Positions 36,254 through 45,882 of a stretch of 64,000 nt of DNA are shown in pieces. The stretch covers positions 6,076,001-6,140,000 of the forward strand of contig NZ_CP045701.2 of assembly GCF_009601685.2 (NCBI RefSeq). Reading direction: 5' to 3'. This DNA comes from Pseudomonas brassicacearum. GTDB lineage: Bacteria; Pseudomonadota; Gammaproteobacteria; Pseudomonadales; Pseudomonadaceae. Numbering within the stretch: position 1 is the stretch's first letter; every line of letters begins with the position of its first letter. Made by a program: the position numbers and the translations under genes. The notes beneath the pieces are model-generated. The model made no database searches, was not told where the DNA came from, and saw only the letters and a list, made by a program, of their open reading frames with translations.

Positions 36254-37590
36254 TGAGCACCCTTAATAATGAGGCCGAGGCATTCAAGGTATTGGTCGAC
36301 TGGCTGCGCGCTGCCCTGCATGAGCAGGAACAGTTCACCTTGGGTTATGCCGCCGAGTCCTCGGCCTTCGTGCGCTTCAACCACGCCCTGGTGCGCCAGG
36401 CCGGGCAGGTGCAGCAGGCCAATGTCAGTTTCAAATTGATCGACGACGGACGCCATGCCGACTTGCAGATCACTTTGTCCGGCGACACCGAGAGCGACCT
36501 GCAACGCCTGTCCGAAGGCCTGCAACAGCTGCGCGACACCTTGCCGCTGCTGCCCCGCGATCCGTATCTGCTGCTCAACCACAACCACTGGCAGAGCCAT
36601 AACGTGCAGGACCATCCACTGCCGGACACCGAACAGGCCGTGGCTGAAATTACCCGTGCCGCCAAAGGCCTGGACCTGGTGGGATTCTATGCGGCCGGGC
36701 CCATCAGCCGAGGTTTCGCCAGTTCTTCGGGAGCGTTTGGCTGGCATCAGGCCAACAGCTTCAACTTCGATTTCAGCCTGTTCCATGAAAACGGCCAGGC
36801 CGTGAAAGCCAGTTACGCCGGGCATGCGTGGAGCAGCGAAGGATTCGCCCAGCGCTTCGAACAGGCCCGCGAGCAACTGGCATTCCTGGGCCGACCACTG
36901 CGCACGCTACCGCCCGGCGAATACCGCGCCTACCTGGCGCCGGCCGCCCTGGAAGAGATCATGGGCATGCTCAGTTGGGGCGGGTTCTCGGCCCGGGCAA
37001 TTGCCAGCAAGCAGAGCCCGCTGCAGAAGTTCTACGCCAACGAAGCAAGCTTGAGCCCCAACGTGTGGCTGAGCGAACAGGTCAGCGGCTCCTTGAGCCC
37101 AGCGTTTTCCGACGAAGGTTATCCCCGTGACGACCTGGAGCTGATCGCCAAGGGCACGGCCAATGCGCAGTTGATCAACTCCCGCAGCGCCGCCGAATAC
37201 GGCCTCACCGCCAACGGCGCCAGCAGCTACGAATACCCCACGGCACTGGACATGCAGGGCGGGCAACTGGAGCACAACAATATCCTCGAACAACTCGGCA
37301 CCGGCCTGTACATCAGCAACCTCTGGTACCTGAACTACTCGGACCAACCGGCCGCCCGCCTGACCGGCATGACCCGCTTCGCCACGTTCTGGGTCGAGAA
37401 CGGCCAGATCGTAGCGCCGGTCAGCACCATGCGTTTCGACGACAGCGTCTACGGCCTGCTCGGCTCGCAACTCGAAGCCCTGACTCGGGAACGGGAATTG
37501 CTGCTTTCGGCCAGTACCTACAGCCAGCGAGCCACGGCCTCGATGTTGTTGCCGGGGGCGCTGGTCAAGCGATTGACCTTGACGCTGTAA
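36253..37590 (+). CDS. TldE/PmbA-family partner protein
   Basis: 445 residues, starting inside the stop codon of the TldD-like gene (TGATG), so the two are translationally coupled. It lacks the HExxxH motif, as TldE/PmbA subunits do. C-terminal features are typical: GASSYEYPTALDMQGGQLEHNNILEQ and LYISNLWYLNYSDQPAARLTGMTRFATFWVENGQI. Together with its neighbour it should form the heteromeric TldD-TldE peptidase; the substrate here is unknown. Confidence 0.88.
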   Translation: MSTLNNEAEAFKVLVDWLRAALHEQEQFTLGYAAESSAFVRFNHALVRQAGQVQQANVSFKLIDDGRHADLQITLSGDTESDLQRLSEGLQQLRDTLPLLPRDPYLLLNHNHWQSHNVQDHPLPDTEQAVAEITRAAKGLDLVGFYAAGPISRGFASSSGAFGWHQANSFNFDFSLFHENGQAVKASYAGHAWSSEGFAQRFEQAREQLAFLGRPLRTLPPGEYRAYLAPAALEEIMGMLSWGGFSARAIASKQSPLQKFYANEASLSPNVWLSEQVSGSLSPAFSDEGYPRDDLELIAKGTANAQLINSRSAAEYGLTANGASSYEYPTALDMQGGQLEHNNILEQLGTGLYISNLWYLNYSDQPAARLTGMTRFATFWVENGQIVAPVSTMRFDDSVYGLLGSQLEALTRERELLLSASTYSQRATASMLLPGALVKRLTLTL

Positions 37591-37594
37591 AAAA

Positions 37595-37664
37595 GCATCG
37601 CGGGCAAGCCTTGCTCCCACAGGATGTGCGCCGTACGTGTGGGAGCAAGGCTTGCCCGCGATGA
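37595..37664. repeat. REPIN between the TldE-like and MFS genes
   Basis: Arms ATCGCGGGCAAGCCTTGCTC and GAGCAAGGCTTGCCCGCGAT, perfect inverted copies with about 28 bp between. Confidence 0.9.
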
Positions 37665-37699
37665 AGCCAACAGACACCCGAACACAAACAAGAGGTCCC

Positions 37700-39127
37700 A
37701 TGCCCAACCGTGCACCGCTCGACGCCGTCACCGCCCGCTGGCTTCCGTGGGTGGTGGCGATCGCCTTCTTCATGCAGTCCCTGGACGGGACCATCCTCAA
37801 CACCGCCCTGCCCGCCATGGCCAGCGACCTGGCGGAAAACCCGCTGCGCATGCAGGGCGTGATCATTGCCTACATGCTCACCGTGGCGCTGCTGATCCCG
37901 GCCTCGGGCTGGATCGCCGACCGCTTCGGCACCAAGAAGATTTTCTTCGGGGCGATCCTGCTGTTCAGCTTCGGCTCGCTGCTGTGCGCCTTGTCCAGTT
38001 CGTTGAGCATGCTGATCGGCGCCCGGGTCATCCAGGGCCTGGGCGGAGCGCTGATGCTGCCGGTGGGCAGGCTGGTGGTGCTGCGGGCGTATCCGCGCTC
38101 GGAACTGGTGCGGATCATGGGCTTCATCACTATTCCCGGCCTGCTCGGCCCACTGATCGGCCCGACCATGGGTGGCTGGATGGTGGAGTACCTGACCTGG
38201 CACTGGATCTTCATCATCAACCTGCCGGTGGGCGTGATCGGTTGTTATGCCGTGTGGAAGTTCATCCCCGACCTGCGGGGCAGCGAACGCACGCGGTTCG
38301 ATGGGCTGGGGTTCCTGCTGTTCGGCGCGGCGATGGTGCTGATCACCATCGCCATGGAAGGCCTGGGTGAACTGCACTTGCCGCACCTGCGCGTGATGTT
38401 GCTGCTGTTCGGCGGCATGGCCTGCCTGGCGGCCTATTGGCTGCGGGCCGGGCATGTCGAGAACGCGCTGTTCCCACCGTCACTGTTCAAGACCCGGACC
38501 TTCGCCGTGGGTATTCTTGGCAACCTGTTCGCGCGCCTGGGCAGCGGCGCCCTGCCGTTCCTGGTGCCGTTGCTGCTGCAAGTCGCCCTGGGCTATTCAC
38601 CGTCCCAGGCCGGGATGAGCATGCTGCCCCTGGCGGCGGCGGCCATGGTCGCCAAGTCCGTGGCCCGACCGTTGATCGAGCGCTTCGGCTACCGCACCGT
38701 GTTGACCGGCAACACCCTGGCCCTGGGCCTGATGCTGGCGAGCATGGGCCTGGTCAACGAGCAGACGCCGTACTGGCTGCTGCTGGCGCAACTGGCGGTG
38801 CTGGGGGCGATCAACTCGCTGCAATTCACGGCGATGAACACCGTGACCCTGATCGACCTGGACGACGCGAGCGCCAGCAGCGGCAACAGCCTGCTGTCGG
38901 TGGTGGCGCAACTGTCCCTGAGCCTTGGTGTGGCCTGCGCAGGTGCCTTGCTCGGCGGCTTTACCGCCCAGGTGGGCAATGATGGGGTGGAGACAGTGCT
39001 GGGGGCGTTCCAACTGACCTTCGTGACGGTGGGAGTCATGGCGATGCTGGCGGCGACGATTTTTTCCCAGTTATCGAAACAGGATGGACGGCGGGTCAAG
39101 CGACCGGATGAGCATATCGAGCATTAA
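37700..39127 (+). CDS. mdtD: DHA2-family MFS drug exporter, MdtD-like
   Basis: 475 residues from the ATG at 37700 (AGAGGT upstream); the frame reaches 37637 only through the REPIN. Fourteen or so hydrophobic helices are visible. Motif A, GWIADRFGTKKIFFGAI, follows helix 2, and the DHA2 start SLDGTILNTALPAMASDL is typical; GGALMLPVGRLVVL and IPGLLGPLIGPTMGGWMVEY follow. A proton-driven multidrug exporter of the inner membrane is the likely role; the substrate is unknown. No TetR or MarR regulator is adjacent. Confidence 0.88.
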   Translation: MPNRAPLDAVTARWLPWVVAIAFFMQSLDGTILNTALPAMASDLAENPLRMQGVIIAYMLTVALLIPASGWIADRFGTKKIFFGAILLFSFGSLLCALSSSLSMLIGARVIQGLGGALMLPVGRLVVLRAYPRSELVRIMGFITIPGLLGPLIGPTMGGWMVEYLTWHWIFIINLPVGVIGCYAVWKFIPDLRGSERTRFDGLGFLLFGAAMVLITIAMEGLGELHLPHLRVMLLLFGGMACLAAYWLRAGHVENALFPPSLFKTRTFAVGILGNLFARLGSGALPFLVPLLLQVALGYSPSQAGMSMLPLAAAAMVAKSVARPLIERFGYRTVLTGNTLALGLMLASMGLVNEQTPYWLLLAQLAVLGAINSLQFTAMNTVTLIDLDDASASSGNSLLSVVAQLSLSLGVACAGALLGGFTAQVGNDGVETVLGAFQLTFVTVGVMAMLAATIFSQLSKQDGRRVKRPDEHIEH

Positions 39128-39149
39128 TTGGAGGCCCCCCCGCTGGAGC

Positions 39150-39381
39150 GTAGGAGCTGTGTAGGAGCTATGTAGGAGCTGTGTAGGAGCTGTGTAGGAG
39201 CTATGTAGGAGCTGTGTAGGAGCTGTGTAGGAGCTGTGTAGGAGCTGTCGAGTGCAACGAGGCTGCGATCTTTCCCCAGCCACTTGAATCTCAAGCGAAA
39301 GATCAAAAGATCAAAAGATCAAAAGATCGCAGGCTTCGCCAGCGCCTACAGAGCCCAGCGCGAGCAAGCTCCCTCGCCACA
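39150..39381. repeat. REPIN-like element with a nine-copy 11-bp tandem arm array (copy 6)
   Basis: GTAGGAGCTRT is repeated nine times with an exact 11-bp period from 39150 to about 39248, alternating TG and AT at the last bases. The final copy is the left arm of the usual palindrome, whose body has three GATCAAAA units and whose right arm reads GCCAGCGCCTACA. A one-sided outer arm GCGAGCAAGCTCCCTCGCCA follows. Placed between mdtD and dbpA. Confidence 0.92.
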
Positions 39382-39479
39382 TGTTCTGCGGTTTGGCCCT
39401 CACAGCTCGTCCAGAACTTTCGAAGAAAGTGGCACGGGGCTGCTACACTGCGCGACATTTTGTTTTGCAGGCCAGTCCC

Positions 39480-40865
39480 GTGACCACCATTGCCACCGCT
39501 TTTAATACTTTGCCGCTGTCCGCCGCCATGCTGGCTAACCTCGAATCACTCGGTTATGCCCAGATGACGCCGATCCAGGCGCAAAGCTTGCCGGTGATCC
39601 TCAAGGGCATGGACCTGATCGCCCAGGCCAAGACCGGCAGCGGCAAGACCGCCGCCTTCGGCATCGGCCTGCTGAACCCGATCAACCCGCGTTTCTTCGG
39701 CTGCCAGGCCCTGGTGATGTGCCCGACCCGTGAGCTGGCCGACCAGGTCGCCAAGGAAATCCGTCGCCTGGCCCGCGCCGAAGACAACATCAAGGTCCTG
39801 ACCCTGTGCGGCGGCGTGTCCTTCGGCCCGCAGATCGCCTCCCTCGAACACGGCGCCCACATCATCGTCGGCACGCCAGGACGCATCCAGCAGCACCTGC
39901 GCAAGGGCTCGCTGGTGCTGGATGGCCTCAACACGCTGATCCTCGACGAAGCCGATCGCATGCTCGACATGGGTTTCTACGACGCCATCGAAGACATCAT
40001 CCAGCAGACCCCGGAACGCCGCCAGACGCTGCTGTTCTCCGCCACCTACCCGGTAGGCATCAAGCAACTGTCGTCCAAGTTCATGCGTAACCCGCAGCAA
40101 GTGAAGGCCGAGGCGTTCCACTCCGACGCGCAGATCGAACAGCGCTTCTACGAGATCTCCCCCGAAGAGCGTATGGACGCAGTGGTCAAGGTGCTGGCGC
40201 ATTTCCGCCCGGCTTCCTGCGTGGCGTTCTGCTTCACCAAGCAGCAGGTCCAGGAAACCGTCGACCACCTGACGTCCAAAGGCATCTCGGCCGTCGGCCT
40301 GCACGGCGACTTGGAACAGCGCGACCGTGACCAGGTGCTGGCGATGTTCGCCAACCGCAGCACCTCGGTGCTGGTGGCCACCGATGTGGCGGCCCGCGGC
40401 CTGGACATCGATGCGCTGGACATGGTGATCAACGTCGAACTGGCCCGGGACTCGGAAATCCACATCCACCGCGTCGGCCGCACTGGCCGCGCCGGTGAGA
40501 AAGGCATCGCCATCAGCCTCGTGGCGCCGTCCGAAGCCCACCGCGCCCAGGCCATCGAGCAACTGCAGAAGTCGCCGCTGAGCTGGGACCAACTGGACAA
40601 CCTCAAGCCCCAAGGCGGCGGCCCGCTGTTGCCGGCCATGAGCACCCTGTGCATCGGTGCCGGGCGCAAGGACAAGGTCCGCCCCGGCGACATCCTCGGC
40701 GCCCTGACTGGCGAAGCCGGCATCCCCGGCACCCAGGTCGGCAAAATCGCGATCTTCGATTTCCAGGCCTATGTAGCCGTGGAGCGAGGGATCGCCAAAC
40801 AGGCCCTGCAACGCCTGAACGATGGCAAGATCAAGGGCCGCTCGTTGCGGGTGCGGATCCTCTGA
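39480..40865 (+). CDS. dbpA: ATP-dependent RNA helicase DbpA
   Basis: 461 residues from a GTG at 39480 (family start VTTIATAFNTLPLS); the frame runs back to 39381 without family likeness. DEAD-box motifs in order: Q-motif MTPIQAQSLP, AKTGSGKT, PTRELADQV, GTPGRI, DEAD in LDEADRMLD, SAT, ATDVAARGLDID and HRVGRTGRAGE. The C-terminal 75 residues (VRPGDILGALTGEAGI, IGKIAIFDF-like, VAVERGIAKQAL) are the DbpA RNA-binding domain, which directs the helicase to 23S rRNA hairpin 92 during large-subunit assembly. Confidence 0.96.
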   Translation: MTTIATAFNTLPLSAAMLANLESLGYAQMTPIQAQSLPVILKGMDLIAQAKTGSGKTAAFGIGLLNPINPRFFGCQALVMCPTRELADQVAKEIRRLARAEDNIKVLTLCGGVSFGPQIASLEHGAHIIVGTPGRIQQHLRKGSLVLDGLNTLILDEADRMLDMGFYDAIEDIIQQTPERRQTLLFSATYPVGIKQLSSKFMRNPQQVKAEAFHSDAQIEQRFYEISPEERMDAVVKVLAHFRPASCVAFCFTKQQVQETVDHLTSKGISAVGLHGDLEQRDRDQVLAMFANRSTSVLVATDVAARGLDIDALDMVINVELARDSEIHIHRVGRTGRAGEKGIAISLVAPSEAHRAQAIEQLQKSPLSWDQLDNLKPQGGGPLLPAMSTLCIGAGRKDKVRPGDILGALTGEAGIPGTQVGKIAIFDFQAYVAVERGIAKQALQRLNDGKIKGRSLRVRIL

Positions 40866-40882
40866 CGGCGGTTGATTCACCC

Positions 40883-41061
40883 TGTGGCGAGGGAGCTTGC
40901 TCCCGCTGGGCTCTGTAGGAGCTGGCGAAGCCTGCGATCTTTTGATCTTTTGATCTTTCGCTTGGGATTCAAGTGGCTGGGGAAAGATCGCAGCCTCGTT
41001 TCACTCGACAGCTCCTACACAGCGCCTACGGGAGCGCCTCAGCGGGAGCAAGCTCCCTCGG
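40883..41061. repeat. Nested REPIN after dbpA (copy 7)
   Basis: Outer arms GTGGCGAGGGAGCTTGCTCC and GGAGCAAGCTCCCTCGGCAT; inner palindrome 40914-41019 with two GATCTTTT units. Confidence 0.88.
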
Positions 41062-41101
41062 CATAAAAGCTCCCTACCTATCCAAACTTGAGGACACCGT
41101 T

Positions 41102-42280
41102 TTGCGCTCTACCGAAGTCGTGATCATTGGCGCTGGCGCCGCAGGGTTGATGTGCGCGCTGACCGCGGCCGCGCGCGGGCGGCAGGTGATGTTGCTGGAC
41201 CACGCCAACAAGGCCGGCAAGAAAATCCTCATGTCGGGCGGTGGACGCTGCAATTTCACCAACATGTACACCGAGCCGGGCAATTTCCTTTCGCAGAACC
41301 CGCACTTCTGCAAATCGGCCCTGGCCCGCTATACCCAATGGGATTTCATCGCCCTGGTGGCCAAGCACGGCGTGCCCTATCACGAGAAAAAGCTCGGCCA
41401 GTTGTTCTGCGATAACAAGTCCAGCGACATCCTTGGCTTGCTGCTGGAGGAATGCGACCAGGCCGGCGTCAGCCTGCACCTGGACACCTCGATCACGCAG
41501 ATCGAAAAAACCGACGGCGGCTACCTGTTGCAAACCACCCTCGGCGCCATCGCCTGCCAATCCCTGGTGATCGCCACGGGCGGGCTGTCGATCCCGACCC
41601 TGGGGGCGACCGGTTTTGGTTATCAGGTGGCAAAACAGTTTGGCCATGAACTGCTGCCGACCCGCGCCGGCCTGGTGCCGTTCACCATCACCGATCAGCT
41701 CAAGACCCTCTGCACCGAACTGTCGGGCACGTCGGTGGATTGCCTGGTGAGCTGCAACGACCAGAGCTTTCGCGAGAACATCCTGTTCACCCACCGCGGT
41801 CTGAGCGGCCCGGCGATCCTGCAGATTTCCTCGTTCTGGGCGCCAGGGGACACGGTGCAGATCAACCTGTTGCCCGACCACGACGTGCCGCAATGGCTGC
41901 AACAGCAACAGGCCGAACGCCCCAACAGCGAACTCAAGACGTTGCTGGGCGAGTTGTTCACCAAGAAAATGGCCAACCTGCTGGCGGACACCTGGTTCGT
42001 CTCCAAACCCATGAAGCAATACACCCACGCGGAACTGGCGGACATAGCCGAGAAACTGGCGAGCTGGAACGTCATCCCCGCCGGCACCGAAGGCTACCGC
42101 ACTGCCGAAGTCACCCTGGGCGGCGTCGATACCCGGGAAGTCTCGTCCAAGACCATGGAATCGCTGAAAAGCCCCGGCCTGTATTTCATCGGCGAAGTGC
42201 TGGACGTCACCGGGCACCTGGGCGGGTTCAACTTCCAGTGGGCGTGGGCATCAGGGTATGCGGCGGCGCAGTACGTCTGA
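41102..42280 (+). CDS. HI0933/YhiN-family FAD-dependent oxidoreductase
   Basis: 392 residues starting at a TTG with GAGGA 7 nt upstream; the longer frame from 40973 is read through the REPIN and is rejected. FAD-binding TEVVIIGAGAAGLMCALTAA, the family motif KKILMSGGGRCNFTNM, TGGLSIPTLGATGFGYQ and a C-terminal GLYFIGEVLDVTGHLGGFNFQWAWASGYAAA are present. This matches the YhiN/HI0933 flavoprotein family. Substrate and physiological role are not established. Flanked on both sides by nested REPINs. Confidence 0.9.
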   Translation: MRSTEVVIIGAGAAGLMCALTAAARGRQVMLLDHANKAGKKILMSGGGRCNFTNMYTEPGNFLSQNPHFCKSALARYTQWDFIALVAKHGVPYHEKKLGQLFCDNKSSDILGLLLEECDQAGVSLHLDTSITQIEKTDGGYLLQTTLGAIACQSLVIATGGLSIPTLGATGFGYQVAKQFGHELLPTRAGLVPFTITDQLKTLCTELSGTSVDCLVSCNDQSFRENILFTHRGLSGPAILQISSFWAPGDTVQINLLPDHDVPQWLQQQQAERPNSELKTLLGELFTKKMANLLADTWFVSKPMKQYTHAELADIAEKLASWNVIPAGTEGYRTAEVTLGGVDTREVSSKTMESLKSPGLYFIGEVLDVTGHLGGFNFQWAWASGYAAAQYV

Positions 42281-42305
42281 GCCCCATCTATGCTGAGCCT
42301 GCTTT

Positions 42306-42471
42306 TGTAGCAAGGGAGCTTGCTCCCGCTGGGCTCTGTAGGAGCTGGCGAAGCCTGCGATCTTTTGATCTTTTGATCTTTCGCTTGAAACCCAAGTGTC
42401 TGGGGAAAGATCGCAGCCTCGTTGCACTCGACAGCTCCTACGGCCCAGCGGGAGCAAGCTCCCTCGCCACA
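42306..42471. repeat. Nested REPIN upstream of the YccS-like gene (copy 8)
   Basis: Outer arms GTAGCAAGGGAGCTTGCTCC and GGAGCAAGCTCCCTCGCCAC; inner palindrome 42337-42441 with two GATCTTTT units and arms TGTAGGAGCTGGCGAAG / CGACAGCTCCTACG. The rest of the 312-bp gap shows nothing else. Confidence 0.88.
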
Positions 42472-42592
42472 GGGTAGAGATGTGTCCTTCGCATGCCGGA
42501 ACACTTTTTGCTGTCAGATGTGATCGCCGCCATTGCGTCGGCGTCATTACTGCCTCAATTTAGCGTCATTGCCCGTCAGGCCCGTGTACTTC

Positions 42593-44776
42593 ATGTCATC
42601 GACTTCGTTTAGCCAGTCTCTGCGTCGCCTTTGGGCGTTGGATAAGTTCAGTTATAGCGTGCGGGTCTTCATCGCCCTGACCGGCAGCATGGGGCTGTGC
42701 TGGTACCTGGACGAGATGGCGCTGCTGATTCCCTTGTTCCTGGGCATCATCGCCAGCGCCCTGGCCGAGACCGATGACACCTGGCAAGGCCGCCTCAACG
42801 CGCTGGCCGTGACCCTGGTGTGCTTCACCGTCGCGGCACTGTCGGTGGAATTGCTGTTCCCCTACCCCATCCTGTTCATCATCGCCCTGGCCCTGGCAGC
42901 CTTTGGCCTGACCATGCTTGGTGCCCTGGGCGAGCGTTATGGTGCGATTGCCTCGGCCACGTTGATTCTTTCGGTCTACACCATGATCGGCGTGGACCAG
43001 CGCGGTGGCGCGGTCACCGACTTCTGGCATGAACCGCTGCTGCTGGTGGCCGGTGCCGCGTGGTACGGCCTGCTCTCGGTGTTGTGGCAAGCGCTGTTTT
43101 CCAACCAACCGGTGCAACAAAGCCTGGCGCGGCTGTTTCGTGAGCTGGGCCGTTACCTGAAGCTCAAATCGTCGCTTCTGGAGCCGATCCGCCAACTGGA
43201 CGTCGAAGCCCGACGCCTGGAACTGGCCCAACAGAATGGCCGAGTGGTCGCGGCGCTGAACGCGGCGAAAGAGATCATCCTGCACCGCGTGGGCAATGGC
43301 CGCCCCGGCTCGAAAGTCAGCCGCTACCTGAAACTGTACTTCCTGGCCCAGGACATTCACGAACGCGCCAGCTCTTCCCACTACCCCTACAACGCCCTGG
43401 CCGAGGCCTTCTTCCACAGCGACGTGCTGTTCCGCTGCCAGCGCCTGCTGCGCCAGCAAGGCAAGGCCTGTCAGGCACTGGCCGAGTCGATCCAGCTGCG
43501 CCAGCCGTTCGTCTACGACGACACCTTTGCCGAGGCCCTCAACGACCTGCACGCGTCCCTCGAACACCTGCGCATCCAAAGCAACCCGGCCTGGCGCGGC
43601 TTGCTGCGATCGCTGCGAGCCCTGTCGGCCAATCTTGCCACCATGGATCGCCTGCTCAGCGATGCCAGCAACCCCGACGCCCTGGCCGACGCCACCGACA
43701 GCAGCCTGCTCGACCGCTCGCCGCGCAACCTCAAGGATGTCTGGCTGCGCTTGCGCACCCAGCTCACGCCGACCTCGCTGCTGTTCCGTCATGCCCTGCG
43801 CCTGCCCCTGGCCCTGAGCGTGGGCTACGCCATGGTGCATCTGATCCACCCGTCCCAGGGTTATTGGATCATCCTCACCACGCTGTTCGTCTGCCAGCCC
43901 AACTACGGCGCCACCCGGCGCAAGCTCGGCCAGCGGATCATCGGCACCGCCATCGGCCTGACGGTGGCCTGGGCGCTGTTCGATCTGTTTCCCAACCCGC
44001 TGGTGCAATCGAGCTTCGCCATTGCCGCCGGGGTGGTGTTCTTTACCAACCGCACGACCCGCTACACCCTGGCGACAGCGGCGATCACCATCATGGTGCT
44101 GTTCTGCTTCAACCAGGTGGGCGACGGCTACGGGCTGCTGCTGCCGCGGCTGTTCGATACCTTGCTCGGCAGCCTGATCGCCGGGCTTGCGGTGTTCCTG
44201 TTCCTGCCCGACTGGCAGGGCCGCCGGCTGAACAAGGTGCTGGCCAATACGCTGACCTGCAACAGCATTTACCTGCGCCAGATCATGCAGCAGTACGCCG
44301 CCGGCAAAAGCGACGACCTGGCCTATCGCCTGGCCCGACGCAACGCCCACAACGCCGATGCCGCGCTGTCCACCACGCTGGCCAACATGCTGATGGAGCC
44401 GGGGCATTTCCGTAAGGAAACCGATGTGGGGTTCCGCTTCCTGGTGTTGTCCCACACCCTGCTCAGTTACCTGTCTGGCCTGGGCGCCCACCGGGGCACC
44501 GAACTGCCGGCGCAGGTACGCGAACAACTGATCGATGGCGCGGGGGTGAAACTGGCGACGAGCATCGACGAAATCGCCCAGGGCCTGGCGAGTAAAACGC
44601 CGATTGTGGTCCAAAGCGACGAAGAGGAAGCCCTGGCCAATGAGCTTGAGCAGATGCCCGATGAAATCGACGAAGGACAGCGGTTGGTGCAGACGCAGTT
44701 GGGGTTGATCTGCCGGCAACTCGGTCCGTTGCGGACCTTGGCGGCGCATTTGATCAAGGACACCAGCGAGGCTTGA
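42593..44776 (+). CDS. yccS: YccS/FUSC-family inner membrane protein
   Basis: 727 residues from the ATG at 42593 (MSSTSFSQSLRRLWALDKF); the ribosome site is weak and the in-frame ATG at 42533 adds 20 unlike residues. Two sets of membrane helices (residues about 25-180 and 400-550) flank cytoplasmic domains, as in the fusaric-acid-resistance/aromatic acid exporter superfamily. Motifs include ALAETDDTWQGRLNAL, LGALGERYGAIASATLILSVYTMIG and PNYGATRRKLGQRIIGTAIGL. YccS proteins are usual in Pseudomonas; transport of small molecules is assumed but the substrate is unknown. Confidence 0.9.
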   Translation: MSSTSFSQSLRRLWALDKFSYSVRVFIALTGSMGLCWYLDEMALLIPLFLGIIASALAETDDTWQGRLNALAVTLVCFTVAALSVELLFPYPILFIIALALAAFGLTMLGALGERYGAIASATLILSVYTMIGVDQRGGAVTDFWHEPLLLVAGAAWYGLLSVLWQALFSNQPVQQSLARLFRELGRYLKLKSSLLEPIRQLDVEARRLELAQQNGRVVAALNAAKEIILHRVGNGRPGSKVSRYLKLYFLAQDIHERASSSHYPYNALAEAFFHSDVLFRCQRLLRQQGKACQALAESIQLRQPFVYDDTFAEALNDLHASLEHLRIQSNPAWRGLLRSLRALSANLATMDRLLSDASNPDALADATDSSLLDRSPRNLKDVWLRLRTQLTPTSLLFRHALRLPLALSVGYAMVHLIHPSQGYWIILTTLFVCQPNYGATRRKLGQRIIGTAIGLTVAWALFDLFPNPLVQSSFAIAAGVVFFTNRTTRYTLATAAITIMVLFCFNQVGDGYGLLLPRLFDTLLGSLIAGLAVFLFLPDWQGRRLNKVLANTLTCNSIYLRQIMQQYAAGKSDDLAYRLARRNAHNADAALSTTLANMLMEPGHFRKETDVGFRFLVLSHTLLSYLSGLGAHRGTELPAQVREQLIDGAGVKLATSIDEIAQGLASKTPIVVQSDEEEALANELEQMPDEIDEGQRLVQTQLGLICRQLGPLRTLAAHLIKDTSEA

Positions 44777-44794
44777 GGTTGTGGTGAATGGGCC

Positions 44795-44870
44795 GGCCCC
44801 TTCGCGAGCAAGCCCGCTCCCGCATTTGGAATGCGTACTCCTGTGGGAGCGAGCTTGCTCGCGATGAGGC
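44795..44870. repeat. REPIN between convergent yccS and solute-binding genes
   Basis: Arms TTCGCGAGCAAGCCCGCTCC and TGGGAGCGAGCTTGCTCGCG about 25 bp apart. Confidence 0.85.
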
Positions 44871-44883
44871 CAGCCCGGGCACC

Positions 44884-45621
44884 CTACATCCCGTGAGCTT
44901 TCAATAACCGCGCATAACTCCCATCCGCCTTCATCGCAGCGATCTCCCGGTCAAACCCCGCCACGATCTGTTCATGCTCCGGGTTCTTCAGGCTGACCAG
45001 GATGTGCAGGCTGTTTTCACTCAACGCCTTCGGCAAAAATTCCACGGCATTACGCACCCTGGCGGATTCGCGGGCCAGGTAATAACGGGCAACGTACTCG
45101 TCTTCCAGGGTCAACTTCACGCGGTCGGCAGCCAGCATGCGCACCGCCATCGCGAAGTTGTGCACAGGGACTTTCTGCATTTGCAGGTCTTGGTCGAAGT
45201 CCTTGGAATAGGCGTAGCCCCGAACCACGGCGATGGGATAAGCACGCAGTTGTTGCAGGCTGTCGAACTGAATCGCTTCGCCCTTGCGCTTGAGGAAACG
45301 CACGCGGTTGAGCAGATACTCGGCCGAGAACTGGCCGATGTGAGTGCGTTCTTCGCTGTACCAGGCGTTGACCAGCACGTCATAGCGGCCCTCGCCGATG
45401 CCCAGCATCGCCCGGGCCCAGGGCACCTGTTCGAAGTCCGCGGCATAGCCGGCCCGGGCCAGGGCCGTGCTGACGATATCGGTGGCCAGGCCACCATTGA
45501 TCAACGTGGAATCGGTAAAGGGCGGCCAGGCATCGGCGACCAGACGCAGCTTTTGCGCACAGGCCTCGTAGCTCAGCAACAGCAACCCGATCAATGCAAG
45601 AGCTCGATGCAATCGCGGCAT
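44884..45621 (-). CDS. Periplasmic amino-acid-type solute-binding protein (SBP family 3)
   Basis: 245 residues from the ATG at 45621, which has AAGGA 8 nt upstream; TTG 45645 and ATG 45630 are possible starts. Signal peptide LALIGLLLLSYEACAQ, then LRLVADAWPPFTDSTLINGGLATDIVSTAL and VPWARAMLGIGEGRYDVLVNAWYSEER, the pattern of stand-alone transporter-substrate-binding domains in Pseudomonas. No permease lies nearby, so it may be an orphan sensor-type binding protein. Ligand unknown. Confidence 0.82.
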   Translation of the reverse strand: MPRLHRALALIGLLLLSYEACAQKLRLVADAWPPFTDSTLINGGLATDIVSTALARAGYAADFEQVPWARAMLGIGEGRYDVLVNAWYSEERTHIGQFSAEYLLNRVRFLKRKGEAIQFDSLQQLRAYPIAVVRGYAYSKDFDQDLQMQKVPVHNFAMAVRMLAADRVKLTLEDEYVARYYLARESARVRNAVEFLPKALSENSLHILVSLKNPEHEQIVAGFDREIAAMKADGSYARLLKAHGM

Positions 45622-45882
45622 GCCAAACATCCTTGACGGGTTCAAAGCCCGGTTTGTTTTTAGCCGAAACTCAACGGATATTCTCAGAGATCCGGTCCTA
45701 ACATTAGCTCATTGGAACCGCTGCGCAGCGCTGTCACGAAGATTACACAAAGAAGACAACGCTGCGACAGGGGAATGATGGCATTTTGACCTTTATCGCA
45801 GATTTTCCAGTCGACCGAAAAAGAGACTTCCGGGCCAAGCACGCTTAAGATCGGCACCAGGTTCTTCAGGAAATTTTAAAAA

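Noticed and set aside
39071..39306. ORFs encoding repeated SSYTAPTQLLH peptides
   Set aside because: They translate the 11-bp tandem array; peptide repeats follow the DNA period, not protein selection.
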